From assembly GCA_015689745.1 (NCBI GenBank), contig WVSO01000004.1, positions 36,251 through 100,250 on the forward strand: 64,000 nt of DNA, given 5' to 3'. Positions 1 through 8,940 of this stretch are shown here, in pieces. The number at the start of each line of letters is the position of its first letter. The first letter of the stretch is position 1. This DNA is from Rhodobacterales bacterium HKCCSP123. Its GTDB lineage: Bacteria > Pseudomonadota > Alphaproteobacteria > Rhodobacterales > Rhodobacteraceae. The notes below the pieces were generated by a model, which was not told the origin of the DNA, made no database searches, and saw nothing but the letters and a program-made list of their open reading frames with translations. The position numbers and the translations under genes were made by a program.

Positions 1-901
1 CGGCGACCTCGGCCTTCATCGCCTCCAGCTTCTCGCGGAAATGCTCGGGCTGGTCGGGCAGGTGCCTGTTCACATGGCCAAGCTGGCCCTTCACCTGCTC
101 CATGAGCGCGATGCACCCGTCGATCATTCCGAAGGCCATACCGGCCTGCAGCAGGATGAAACCCGCGCGGATTTTCGGGATATAGGCGTTGATCGGGTCG
201 GCCAGCACATGCGCGTCGGGCACGAAGGCGTCGCGGCATTGCACGCCATAGGTGCGCGTGCCCTCGAGCGCCACGAAATGATCGTTCGACACGAGCTTCA
301 CGCCCTCGCCCGAACCATGGATCACCATCATCACACGCTCACCCGCGCGCGGGCCTTCGGGGATTTCGCTGACCACGGCGAACCAGGCGTCGGGGCCGAT
401 GTTGCTGACCCAGGGCAGCGTGCCGCGCAGCGTGTAGCCGCCCTCGACCCGCGTCGCCTTGAGCCTCATCGTCTCGATCCCGAAAAGCGTCTTCATCGGG
501 TTCGAGAGGCCCGTACCCCCGAGGATCTCGCCGGTGGCCACTTTCGCGCCAAGCTCGGCCTGGAGCGCGGTGTTGTCGGAGTTGTAGATGTACCAGCCCA
601 GCGCCGACTGGCACCACATGCAGAAGGCGGTCGACAGGCACTCCTGCCCCGCGCGCGCCATCGCTGCGATGGTGGTGTCGAGGTCGAGCGCACCGCCCGG
701 CGCGGGCAGATGGCGGCGGAAGGCGCCCGCGGCGCCGAAGCTGCGCATCACCTCCTCGGGGTAGAGTCCGTCCGTGTCGATCGCGCGGACCAGCGGCACG
801 AGGTCGGACGCGGCGATCCTGTCGGCCGTGTCGAGGACGGCGGCTGGCTCCGGCAGGTCGCGGGCCGGGGCGGTAGCTTCGAGGGCGAGGTCGAGGGACA
901 T
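1..901 (-). CDS. acyl-CoA dehydrogenase family protein (partial, C-terminus beyond window)
   Basis: About 300 N-terminal residues are visible; the gene runs off the left edge. The sequence shows the usual helical N-terminal domain followed by a beta domain (LSNPMKTLFG, then GTLPWVSNIGPDAWFAVV) as in flavin-dependent acyl-CoA dehydrogenases and the related FMN monooxygenases (SfnB/DszC type). The ATG at 901 has AGGAG seven bases upstream. It lies last in a minus-strand run after an OsmC protein and an ABC importer, so a role in processing the imported compound is likely. Whether it is a dehydrogenase or a monooxygenase cannot be told because the C-terminal half is missing. Confidence 0.8.
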   Translation of the reverse strand, partial: MSLDLALEATAPARDLPEPAAVLDTADRIAASDLVPLVRAIDTDGLYPEEVMRSFGAAGAFRRHLPAPGGALDLDTTIAAMARAGQECLSTAFCMWCQSALGWYIYNSDNTALQAELGAKVATGEILGGTGLSNPMKTLFGIETMRLKATRVEGGYTLRGTLPWVSNIGPDAWFAVVSEIPEGPRAGERVMMVIHGSGEGVKLVSNDHFVALEGTRTYGVQCRDAFVPDAHVLADPINAYIPKIRAGFILLQAGMAFGMIDGCIALMEQVKGQLGHVNRHLPDQPEHFREKLEAMKAEVA

Positions 902-1016
902 GGGCTGCTCCTGTCTTGGGCGATCCGGGGCGCGCGGGAACCGGGCACGGACGGGAAGGAATTCGGCGGGAAACGGCCGCAGCCCGACAGCCGGGCCGCG
1001 ACCGGATCGGTTTGCG

Positions 1017-1553
1017 TCAGGCGGCGCTGATCTCCATGTTCACGGGGCGCGCGAAGGTGTTGAACACCGGCGACCACTTGGCGACATGCTGGATCAGCTC
1101 GTCGATCACCTCCTGGGGCGCGTTGGCCTCCATGATCACCTTCATGCGGACATCGGTGAAACCGACCGGCTTTTCCGACTGGTCGCCCGTGCCCCAGACG
1201 GCGGTGATGTTCAGGTCCGCCTCCATCTCGATCTCGAGCTTCTGGACGGTGATCCCGCGATGGACGGCATTGGCGTGCAGCCCCACGCAGACGCAGGAGC
1301 CGAGGGCGGCCAGCGACGCCTCGGACGGGTTCGGCGCGGTGTCGTCGCCCAAGAGCCCCGGCGGCTCGTCCACGATGTAGGGCGGCAGGTCGCGGATGTA
1401 GTTGGCATGGCGGAAGCGGCCCTCGGCGACGGTCTTGCACGACAGCGTCTTGATCGCCTTGGGGTCGGCCTTGCCCTTTTCGATCAGGCCTTCCAGGCCG
1501 GTCTTGTCGATCGGGGCCAGGCAGCCTGTCAGGACGGTTGCGGGTTCACCCAT
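1017..1553 (-). CDS. OsmC family protein
   Basis: 178 residues. The pattern of an OsmC/Ohr-like fold is visible: an N-terminal strand region, PNPSEASLAALGSCVCVGLH with the family cysteine on the central helix, then the ITVQKLEIEMEADLNI strand. Family members reduce organic peroxides or act as thiol-dependent housekeeping proteins; the specific substrate is not deducible. The start ATG at 1553 is preceded by AAGGAGG. It sits 30 bases after the permease gene in an importer operon, and OsmC-like genes of this kind often accompany sulfur-compound uptake, which is inference here. Confidence 0.85.
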   Translation of the reverse strand: MGEPATVLTGCLAPIDKTGLEGLIEKGKADPKAIKTLSCKTVAEGRFRHANYIRDLPPYIVDEPPGLLGDDTAPNPSEASLAALGSCVCVGLHANAVHRGITVQKLEIEMEADLNITAVWGTGDQSEKPVGFTDVRMKVIMEANAPQEVIDELIQHVAKWSPVFNTFARPVNMEISAA

Positions 1554-1582
1554 GGTTGGTTCCTCCTTCTGGGATGTGGTTG

Positions 1583-2425
1583 TCAGGTGTCGCTGCGCAG
1601 CCAGCTGAAACGCTTGATCGCCAGCATGCAGAGCGTGTCGAGGGCGTAGCCGATGACGCCGATGACCAGCACGGTCGCGCCAAGGCGTGAGTAGTCGAGG
1701 CTGTCGCGCGCATCGTTGATCGCGTAGCCGAGGCCCGATGAGACGCCGAGGTACTCGGCGGGCACCAGCACGACCCAGGCGATGCCGAGCGCAAGCCGGA
1801 TGCCGGTCAGGATGTCCTGGGCGATGGCGGGCAGGATCACGTAGACCAAGAGGTGAACCGGCTTGGCCCCGAGGTTGCGGGAGACCTTGAGCCACGCCGG
1901 GTCGATCCGGCGCACGCCCGCGGCGGTGGCGAACAGGATCGGCCAGACCGCCGCCACCGCGATCAGGAAGATGATCGCGCCGTCCCAGGTGGCGAAGGCC
2001 ATGACGGCGATCGGCATCCACGAGAGTGGCGAAATCATCCTGAGCAACTGGAAGGGCGCATTGCAGAGGTCGCGCAGCCAGCCGATCCGCCCGATCAGGA
2101 TGCCCATGGGCACCCCCACCGCGATGGCGATGGCAAGGCCCCAGCCGACACGGGCGAGACTGGGCGCCGACATCGGCCAGATCTCGCCGCGCTGGATCAT
2201 GTCCCACAGCCGCTCAAGCGTCGGGCCGGGGGCCAGCTGTCCAAACGCCCGCATCCCGTCACTTTGCGTGATCAGCCAGCCGCCGAAGGCCCAGAGCGCA
2301 CCGAGAATGCCGAGGCCCAGCATCGAGATGCCGAGGTTCCGCGCCATCGCCTTAAGAGCGGCGGCGCGGGCCTTGTCGGCCTCGGTCAGGACGGCGTCGT
2401 CAGGGGTGTAGGCGGCATCGGTCAC
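1583..2425 (-). CDS. ABC transporter permease, NitT/TauT type
   Basis: 280 residues with about six hydrophobic segments and a cytoplasmic loop in the BPD_transp_1 position (EYLGVSSGLGYAINDARDSL lies in the coupling region). It resembles SsuC/TauC/NrtB permeases. It starts with GTG at 2425 and overlaps the upstream binding-protein gene by four bases (GTGA), so the two are translationally coupled. With the neighbouring ATPase and binding protein it forms a complete importer. The substrate is not recognisable from sequence; nitrate, sulfonate, taurine and bicarbonate systems all use this fold. Confidence 0.9.
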   Translation of the reverse strand: MTDAAYTPDDAVLTEADKARAAALKAMARNLGISMLGLGILGALWAFGGWLITQSDGMRAFGQLAPGPTLERLWDMIQRGEIWPMSAPSLARVGWGLAIAIAVGVPMGILIGRIGWLRDLCNAPFQLLRMISPLSWMPIAVMAFATWDGAIIFLIAVAAVWPILFATAAGVRRIDPAWLKVSRNLGAKPVHLLVYVILPAIAQDILTGIRLALGIAWVVLVPAEYLGVSSGLGYAINDARDSLDYSRLGATVLVIGVIGYALDTLCMLAIKRFSWLRSDT

Positions 2426-3672
2426 AGCGCCAGCACCTCCTCGCGCTCGAACGGGTTGCCGGGGTTGACCGACGGGTCATCGAGCCATTCGGGGAAGCTT
2501 TCGACCGCGTTCCGCACGAAGCTGCGGTCGACCAGGTCCTCCGACACGAAAGCCGGATCGAGATCGGCAAGGAAGGCCGCGTCGCCCGAGACCACCGTCT
2601 CGCGCAGGTAGGTCACGGTCAGCGCATCTGCGCTGGGATAGGGCCAGGGCTGGAAATCGATCCGCCCGTTGCCCCAGTCGCCGTGGGTCAGCGCGCCGGT
2701 CTCGCCGTATTCGACGCCGTCGTAATGCGTCATCGCGCGTTCCACGACCTCGGCGGGCGCAGGCAGGTAGCCGCGACCGTCGCGGCTGATCATGCGCGCG
2801 ACCTCGGTCTTGTTCTGCGAGGCATAGATCGCGCCGCGCACGACCGCGTTGGTCACCGCCTGCACCCATTCGGGCCGCGCGGTGATCGCCTCTTCATGGG
2901 TCGCGACCACGCAGCAGGGGTGGTTCTTCCAGATGTCGCCGGTAAAGCGCAGCATCCGCGCGCCGGCCATCACCTCGCCCAGCGCGTTGAAGGGCTCGGC
3001 CACGATATAGGCGTCGATCGAGCGCGCCGCGAGTGCCGGCGGCATCTCGGGCGGGGGCATGACCATCAGGTTGCACTCGTTCGGCGCCAGCGGCGCGGAC
3101 TGGTCCCGGATCACCGGCGTGATGCCCGACTGGCGCAGCGCGTATTGCAGCACGATGTTGTGCATCGAGTACCAGAAGGGCACCGCGACCTGCTTGCCGC
3201 CCAGCCCCGCGAAATCGGTGAAGTCGGTGTGTTCGCCGACAACAACGCCCGACCCGTTGGTGTGCGCCCAGGCCAGCACCTTCACGGGGAAGTTGTTGTT
3301 GTAGCGCATCCAGATCGGGATCGGGTTCAGGAAGTGGACGAGGTTGAAGCGGTTCGCCACGAAGCTTTCGATCAGCGGCGCCCAGCCGCGGATCAGCGTG
3401 GGGTCCTCGGCCTCGAGCCCCTCGTCGGCGAAATACCCGTTGGCATGGGCCACGAGCAGGGCCGTCGCGTCCGTGATCGGCAGGTAGCCGATGCGCACCA
3501 CCTCGTCCTCCTGCGCGTAAGACATCTGAGGAAGAGAGGACAGGAGACCGGACAGGCCCGCGAACAGCCCTCCCTTGCCCAGAAGGCCAAGGGCGCCCCT
3601 GCGGGAATAGTCGCCGGCATAGGCGGCACGGGCCCATTCCAGTTCGGCGCGGCGCAGATCATCATCGGTCAT
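2422..3672 (-). CDS. ABC transporter substrate-binding protein with twin-arginine-type signal (NrtA/SsuA superfamily)
   Basis: 416 residues from the ATG at 3672. A twin-arginine-like leader is visible: YSRRGALGLLGKGG at residues 22-35, a hydrophobic stretch, then a likely cleavage near YAQE at about residue 53. The mature part begins VRIGYLPITDATALLVAHAN and continues with YFADEGLEAEDPTLIRGW, typical of NMT1/THI5-like and NrtA/CmpA binding proteins. The length (about 415) fits the NrtA/CmpA class better than the shorter SsuA class. Export in folded form is implied if the leader is used by Tat. The substrate is unknown. Confidence 0.88.
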   Translation of the reverse strand: MTDDDLRRAELEWARAAYAGDYSRRGALGLLGKGGLFAGLSGLLSSLPQMSYAQEDEVVRIGYLPITDATALLVAHANGYFADEGLEAEDPTLIRGWAPLIESFVANRFNLVHFLNPIPIWMRYNNNFPVKVLAWAHTNGSGVVVGEHTDFTDFAGLGGKQVAVPFWYSMHNIVLQYALRQSGITPVIRDQSAPLAPNECNLMVMPPPEMPPALAARSIDAYIVAEPFNALGEVMAGARMLRFTGDIWKNHPCCVVATHEEAITARPEWVQAVTNAVVRGAIYASQNKTEVARMISRDGRGYLPAPAEVVERAMTHYDGVEYGETGALTHGDWGNGRIDFQPWPYPSADALTVTYLRETVVSGDAAFLADLDPAFVSEDLVDRSFVRNAVESFPEWLDDPSVNPGNPFEREEVLAL

Positions 3673-3703
3673 GGTGGCAACTCCTATGCAGGGGGAGGAA
3701 GGG

Positions 3704-4567
3704 TCAGGCGGTTGTCTCGAAGAGATGGGCAAGCCGCGCGCGCTCGGCCTCGAAGGCGGGGCTGTCGCGGTGGCGCTCGGGACCGGGGTCGAGCATCGTG
3801 TCGGTGACGATCCGGCCCGGGTCCGGTGCCATGATCAACGCGCGGTCGGCCATGATCGCCGCCTCGGTGATGTCATGGGTGACAAGGACGACCGTCAGGC
3901 CAAGCTCCTTGGCAATGCGGCGCACATCCTGTTGAAGGGCGCGTCGGGTGAAGGCGTCGAGCGCCGAGAACGGCTCGTCGAGCAGGAGAAGCTCGGGCTG
4001 CGTCGCGAGGGAACGGGCCAGCGCGACGCGCTGTTGCTGACCGCCCGACAGGTCCTGCACGTTGCGGTCGGCATAGGCGCTGAGGCCCACCATCTCCAGC
4101 AAGGCGGGCACGCGCTCGGGGATCTCCGAGACCCGGCGGGCGAAGCGCAGACCAAGCGCGGCGTTCTGCGCCACGCTCATCCACGGGAAGAGCGAGGGCG
4201 CCTGGAACATCACGACCCAGCGCGGCGAAGCGGCGTTCACCCGGTTTCCGTCTATGTAGACACCGCCCTGCGCGGGCTGCATCAGGCCCGAGATCAGGTG
4301 AAGAAGCGTGGACTTTCCACAGCCCGAACGGCCGACCAGCGCCATGACCTGTCCCGAGGGTACGGTCACGTTGATGTCGTCGAGGCAGTTCCCCGACATG
4401 CCCCGGTAACGATGCGACAGGGCCTCGATCTGAACATGGGCCCCGGCCTTCGGGGAATGCGGGGCCCGATCGCCGCTCTCGACCTCCATCGGCCGCGCCA
4501 CCGGCAAGGCAGCCCCACGGGGCGCTTGCCCCTGGGCGTTTGTCGTGAAGGCTGCGTGACGGGTCAT
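3704..4567 (-). CDS. ABC transporter ATP-binding protein, NitT/TauT type
   Basis: 287 residues. Walker A GRSGCGKST, Q-loop MFQAPSLFPW, signature LSGGQQQR and Walker B LLLLDEP are intact, followed by the switch histidine in VLVTHD. It closely resembles SsuB/TauB/NrtD. About 45 extra residues precede the first conserved strand (VQIEALSHRY), longer than usual, so an internal start is possible; the ATG at 4567 is the first in the frame and abuts the regulatory gap. It is the first gene of the importer operon and divergent from a TetR regulator. Confidence 0.9.
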   Translation of the reverse strand: MTRHAAFTTNAQGQAPRGAALPVARPMEVESGDRAPHSPKAGAHVQIEALSHRYRGMSGNCLDDINVTVPSGQVMALVGRSGCGKSTLLHLISGLMQPAQGGVYIDGNRVNAASPRWVVMFQAPSLFPWMSVAQNAALGLRFARRVSEIPERVPALLEMVGLSAYADRNVQDLSGGQQQRVALARSLATQPELLLLDEPFSALDAFTRRALQQDVRRIAKELGLTVVLVTHDITEAAIMADRALIMAPDPGRIVTDTMLDPGPERHRDSPAFEAERARLAHLFETTA

Positions 4568-4906
4568 GGATCATCTCCGCTTCGGACAAGAACCGTTCTG
4601 TAGGCAGACTCAGGAAACCGATCGGTTTTGTCTAATCCTCTCTGCACCGCAGCAATGACGATCCCGAAATTCGACCGAACCGGCGTGAAATCAGGCTATC
4701 TTGCGGCGTATGTGCCGCTTTTCTGGGCGAAACTCGGGCGCCTCGACCCGAATCTCCCTCAAGGCCGGGCGAGAAACTTGATACCGATCTGTTTTCTTTT
4801 TGATCATCCGGAGCACCGGTTTTGTCTGGCGCAAGGACCCGATACTTGAGATAAGGAAACAGGGCGGTATCGTTTCGCCCTTGATCAATGCGGGCGAACG
4901 CGTGCC
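4568..4906. promoter_or_regulatory. divergent regulatory region with repeated operator-like elements
   Basis: This 339-base gap between the ABC ATPase (minus) and the TetR gene (plus) is less GC-rich than its surroundings. A 17-base element at 4617-4633 (ACCGATCGGTTTTGTCT) recurs at 4783-4799 with 14 of 17 matches, and its right half CGGTTTTGTCT recurs exactly at 4817-4827. A related half in opposite orientation lies at 4586-4595 (ACAAGAACCG). Such arrays next to a divergent TetR gene are typical of its operators; no protein-coding content is convincing here. Confidence 0.55.
4615..4628. promoter_or_regulatory. 14-bp perfect palindrome, candidate TetR operator
   Basis: AAACCGATCGGTTT is its own reverse complement. 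It sits 48 bases upstream of the ABC ATPase start. Size and symmetry suit a TetR dimer. The assignment to the neighbouring regulator is inference. Confidence 0.5.
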
Positions 4907-5593
4907 ATGAACATCCGGCCAGAACCGACTCACGACGCCACGCCGGCGGGCGAATCCCACCCCGCTGGGCCAGGCGATCTCTGCCTTGGGGCCGGAACGG
5001 TCTGCTCGGCGAGATACCAGGCCACCACGCCGGACCGCGTGCTGGCGGCCGCCTCATGGCTCTTTTGTCACCACGGGTTCCAGGCCACGGGCGTCGATGC
5101 CATCGCGCGCCGCGCGGGGACCGCCAAGACCTCGCTCTACAAGCACTTCGGCAACAAGGACCAGCTGATCGAAGCGGTGCTCGAACGCGAAGGCGCGGCA
5201 TGGCGAAGCTGGTTCTTCTCCGAGATGGCGAAGGTCGAGGGCACGGCGGAGGACCGGCTCCTTGCGGTCTTCGACATCCTCGAGACATGGTTTGCCGATC
5301 CGCATTTCTTCGGCTGCCCCTTCATCAACGCCCTGGGCGAGTTCGACGTGAACAATGCCCGGCTGCGCAAGATCCTCGCCGCCCACAAGTCCCACCTGAA
5401 CGGCTGGATCGCCGCGCAGGCCGAGATGGTCGGCGTCGCCGATCCGAACGACACGGTCGCGCAGTTCACGATCCTGATCGATGGCGCCATCGTGGCTGCA
5501 CAGGCCAGCGGCAAACCTGGCTACGCCCGCCAGGCGAAGCGGCTCGCCGGGCTGCTCCTCGGGGGGCGGCGGGCCATATCCGGGCGCGGATAA
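4907..5593 (+). CDS. TetR/AcrR family transcriptional regulator
   Basis: 228 residues. The helix-turn-helix is clear: ASWLFCHHGFQATGVDAIAR then AGTAKTSLYKHFGNKDQLI at residues about 48-86, the canonical TetR DNA-binding domain. The C-terminal ligand domain carries GCPFINALGEF, found in several repressors of this family. Some 35 residues before the HTH are unusually long and low in family similarity, and no strong ribosome site precedes the ATG at 4907, so translation may start later. It is divergent from the ABC/OsmC/acyl-CoA dehydrogenase operon and is the obvious candidate to control it. Confidence 0.88.
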   Translation: MNIRPEPTHDATPAGESHPAGPGDLCLGAGTVCSARYQATTPDRVLAAASWLFCHHGFQATGVDAIARRAGTAKTSLYKHFGNKDQLIEAVLEREGAAWRSWFFSEMAKVEGTAEDRLLAVFDILETWFADPHFFGCPFINALGEFDVNNARLRKILAAHKSHLNGWIAAQAEMVGVADPNDTVAQFTILIDGAIVAAQASGKPGYARQAKRLAGLLLGGRRAISGRG

Positions 5594-5751
5594 GGGCGCC
5601 GGTTTTCCCCAAACCTCTCGCCCCGGGCCATTCGGACCGGCAGGTGCCTGCCCCGGCGATCGGGCCAGGCGCAAGGATCGGGCCGAAGGGCGACCCTTGA
5701 CTATTGGGCCGCGCTTCGCTCCGATGACGGGGTAACCAGTGTGTGCGTGAC

Positions 5752-8700
5752 ATGTCGATGACCATCCCGGAGATCGTCGAAAGCGTGGTTCTCGCCAATG
5801 GCGAGTTGCTTGTTCACGCGACGCCCGATGCCTTGACGGCAGGGCTGCGCGTCCGCTGCGGGGATGGGTTCGCGGCCATCGTGGCGATCGAGGACCCTGA
5901 CTTCTCTCCGCCTCACGTCCCTCTGCGCAAGCCCTTCTCCTTCCTGCCGGGCAGCGTGCCGCTGGCCGAACGCCTCGCCGACGGGCGCGAGGCCACCTTC
6001 GGCAGCGAGGCCCATGTCAACGGCCTCGAGGACTGGGCCATCGAAGACGGCCGGACGGTCCAGATCCGCGTCGACGGGTTCGACCGGCCGCATGTCATAG
6101 AGATCGCGCAGACCCTCACCGTCCAGGCTGCCGAGGCGGCGCTCGTCTTCGAAGCCTGGGTCGCATCGCACAGGTGCAGGGCCGAGCTTCTCGTCACCTT
6201 CGATCATGCCGACGGACGGCACCCGACGACGGTCACCCTGCCGATGGACCCCCGCTTCCGCGGCGGTCGGTCGATCGACGGGTATCAGCATGTCCTCGTG
6301 CCGTTGCCCTTCCGGCGCACGGGATGCAGCGTGAAGGTGCAGATCAACTACCTCCGGTACCGGCCGGACGAGGAAGAGAACTATCCCTACGTCTTCATCG
6401 CCGATGCGCAGGTGCGCGAACACGCGAAGCGCGTTCAGAGGGTCCAGCCGCGCGAGCGCCTGATCGGCCCCGCCTCCGGCGGCGCATGGTACACGGCACG
6501 GGTTCCAGCGTTCCGCTCTGCCGGCGACGAACCGGTCGCGCTGCACCTCGGCGACGAGGTGCTGGAGGTCTTCGCGCCGGAGCGGAACCGCGTCACGCTC
6601 TGCGATGATTACGGACACTCGCTTGTCCTGCGGGCCGACCAGGCGCAATCCATGTCGCTTTTTGTCGACGGTGTGGCCAGGGATACGGTGCATGTCGGAA
6701 CCGAAGCGACACCCGTCCGCCTTCCCGACATCTGCCTGAGGGGCGAGATCGTCGAGGTTTCCATTCGTGACCTTTCGGGAAGCCAGGTGTTCCTGTGCCT
6801 TCCCGTTCTCGCACCGCGCATCCTGACACCGCAGGACATCATCGCACGCGAGTCTCGCCCCCCCCTTCCGACCGACCTGACGGTTCGGTCCAACCATCGC
6901 TATAGGGCAAGCCGCGCCCATCTCGCGCATCCGATCGCGGGGCTCGATCCCGCGTCGCTCGTGACGGCGCTCGACACGCTCGACCAAACCCACGAGACGC
7001 TGACCCTCAGGCCGATCGCCTTTCCCGAGATCGACGACCCCGTCGTCTCGGTGATCATCCCCGCCCATAACCAGGTGAAGGTCACCTATTACACGCTCTG
7101 CGCGCTCCTCGTGGCGCACAACAGGACGAGATTCGAGGTCATCCTGGTCGATGACGCCTCGAGCGACGAGACCTCCGAACTCGAGACCATCGTCTCTGGG
7201 ATCACGGTGATCCGCAATCAGGAGCCACAAAGGTTCATACGTGCCTGCAACGCCGGGGTCGCCGCCGCCCGGGGCCCCTACGTCGTCCTGCTCAACAACG
7301 ACACGGAACCGACGCTCGGCTGGCTCGACAGTCTCGTCGATGCCTTCGAACGCTTCGACGGCATCGGCCTCGCCGGGTCGAAGCTCATCTACCCGGACGG
7401 CAGGCTTCAGGATGCGGGTGGAATTGTCTGGAACTCGGGGAACCCGTGGAACTACGGCAACGGCGGCAACCCCTGGGATCCGAAGGTCTGCTACGCGCGG
7501 CAAGCCGATTACCTGTCGGGTGCCGCTCTCATGACGACCCGGGCCGTCTGGGACCGTGTCGGTGGCCTGTCGGACTATCTCGAGCCGATGTATTTCGAGG
7601 ATACGGACCTCGCCTTCAAGGTGCGGGAGGCCGGGTTCAAGACCTGGTTCGTGCCCTCCTCGGTGGTCTATCACTTCGAAGGCATGACGAGCGGCACCGA
7701 CACCTCCACGGGCTTCAAGCGATTCCAGGAGATCAACCGCCCCAGGTTCAAGCGACGCTGGACCAATGCCTTCGCAACCTTCGGCAGGGAGGGCCATCAG
7801 CCCGATCTCGAGAAGGATCGCGGCATCGTCGGTCGTGTCCTCTTCATCGACTACACCACCCCGCGCGAGGATCGCGATGCCGGATCCTACGCGGCCCGGC
7901 GCGAGATCGAGCTGGTCCAGTCGCTCGGCTACAAGGTGACCTTCCTGCCGCAGAACCTGGCGCACCTGGGCAGCTACACGGACTCGATGGAGCGGAGCGG
8001 CGTCGAGATGGTTTATGCCCCCTTTCATCTCTCCGTGCAGGAGTTCCTTGAAAAGCGTGCCGCCGAGTTCGACGCGGTCTACATCACCCGATACTACGTG
8101 GCCCAGGAAACGATCCACCGCATCCGCCAGTTGAACCCGCGGGCCCGGATCATCCTCAACAACGCCGACCTGCATTTCCTGCGTGAACTCCGCGCGGCTC
8201 TCAGCACCGGCGACCGCGACCGCCTGGCAGCCGTCCGGTCCGTCCGCGAGCAGGAACTCGACATGATGACACAAGCCGACCTCGTGCTCAGCTACAACGA
8301 GGTCGAGCATTCGGTGATCACTTCTCACACAGAGGGACAGGCCCGGGTCATGACCTGCCCCTGGGTCGTCGCCATTCCCGAACGTGTCCCGCCGCTGAAA
8401 GGCCGCCGTGGTCTTTCGTTTCTCGGCAGCTTCAACCATCACCCGAACGCAGAGGGCGTGAAATGGTTCTGCTCCGAGGTGATGCCGCGTCTCGACGGAC
8501 CCCGGACGAAGCTCACGATCTACGGTTCCGGCATGGGTCCGGACATCGAGGCCCTCGCCTCGGACCGGATCGACCCCGCGGGCTACGTCCACGATCTCTC
8601 GGACGCCTACGGCAGGCATCGGATCTTCGTAGCGCCGCTGCTGTCGGGGGCCGGGATAAAGGGCAAGGTCCTGAGCGCGATCGCGCACGGCATCCCGACG

Positions 8701-8937
8701 GTGCTCACGCCCATTGCGGCCGAGGGCATCGGGTTGCGGTCCGGGCACGATTGCCTGATCGCCGAAACGCCGAGGGCCTGGGCGGATGCCATCCTTGCCC
8801 TGTCCGAGGATGACGCGATGTGGACGGCCATGTCGAAGGCGGGCCGGGACTACGCCGCATCCCGCTTCTCGTTCGAGGCGGGGCGCCAGAAGATGAAGGC
8901 CGCCTTCGAGGCGATCGACCTGTTCGGGGCGGTCTGA
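5752..8937 (+). CDS. large two-catalytic-domain glycosyltransferase (GT2 plus GT4-like)
   Basis: About 1061 residues; ATGs at 5752 and 5758 and a GTG at 5743 are all possible starts. Residues 1-420 form a strand-rich region I do not recognise. A family-2 glycosyltransferase follows (about 430-660): VSVIIPAHNQ, VILVDDASSDET, VVLLNNDTEP and the acceptor-site motif EDTDLAFKVREAGF. From about 695 to 1055 comes a GT-B, family-4-like unit with GSFNHHPNAEGVKWF and a donor-site region LSGAGIKGKVLSAIAHGIPT. The enzyme should build a surface polysaccharide by adding two sugars. It is followed, three bases later, by a sulfotransferase gene. Confidence 0.88.
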   Translation: MSMTIPEIVESVVLANGELLVHATPDALTAGLRVRCGDGFAAIVAIEDPDFSPPHVPLRKPFSFLPGSVPLAERLADGREATFGSEAHVNGLEDWAIEDGRTVQIRVDGFDRPHVIEIAQTLTVQAAEAALVFEAWVASHRCRAELLVTFDHADGRHPTTVTLPMDPRFRGGRSIDGYQHVLVPLPFRRTGCSVKVQINYLRYRPDEEENYPYVFIADAQVREHAKRVQRVQPRERLIGPASGGAWYTARVPAFRSAGDEPVALHLGDEVLEVFAPERNRVTLCDDYGHSLVLRADQAQSMSLFVDGVARDTVHVGTEATPVRLPDICLRGEIVEVSIRDLSGSQVFLCLPVLAPRILTPQDIIARESRPPLPTDLTVRSNHRYRASRAHLAHPIAGLDPASLVTALDTLDQTHETLTLRPIAFPEIDDPVVSVIIPAHNQVKVTYYTLCALLVAHNRTRFEVILVDDASSDETSELETIVSGITVIRNQEPQRFIRACNAGVAAARGPYVVLLNNDTEPTLGWLDSLVDAFERFDGIGLAGSKLIYPDGRLQDAGGIVWNSGNPWNYGNGGNPWDPKVCYARQADYLSGAALMTTRAVWDRVGGLSDYLEPMYFEDTDLAFKVREAGFKTWFVPSSVVYHFEGMTSGTDTSTGFKRFQEINRPRFKRRWTNAFATFGREGHQPDLEKDRGIVGRVLFIDYTTPREDRDAGSYAARREIELVQSLGYKVTFLPQNLAHLGSYTDSMERSGVEMVYAPFHLSVQEFLEKRAAEFDAVYITRYYVAQETIHRIRQLNPRARIILNNADLHFLRELRAALSTGDRDRLAAVRSVREQELDMMTQADLVLSYNEVEHSVITSHTEGQARVMTCPWVVAIPERVPPLKGRRGLSFLGSFNHHPNAEGVKWFCSEVMPRLDGPRTKLTIYGSGMGPDIEALASDRIDPAGYVHDLSDAYGRHRIFVAPLLSGAGIKGKVLSAIAHGIPTVLTPIAAEGIGLRSGHDCLIAETPRAWADAILALSEDDAMWTAMSKAGRDYAASRFSFEAGRQKMKAAFEAIDLFGAV

Positions 8938-8940
8938 GGC

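Noticed and set aside
4628..4849. Short 73-residue plus-strand frame in the gap before the TetR gene
   Set aside because: No ribosome site, no motif, and it overlaps the operator-like repeats.
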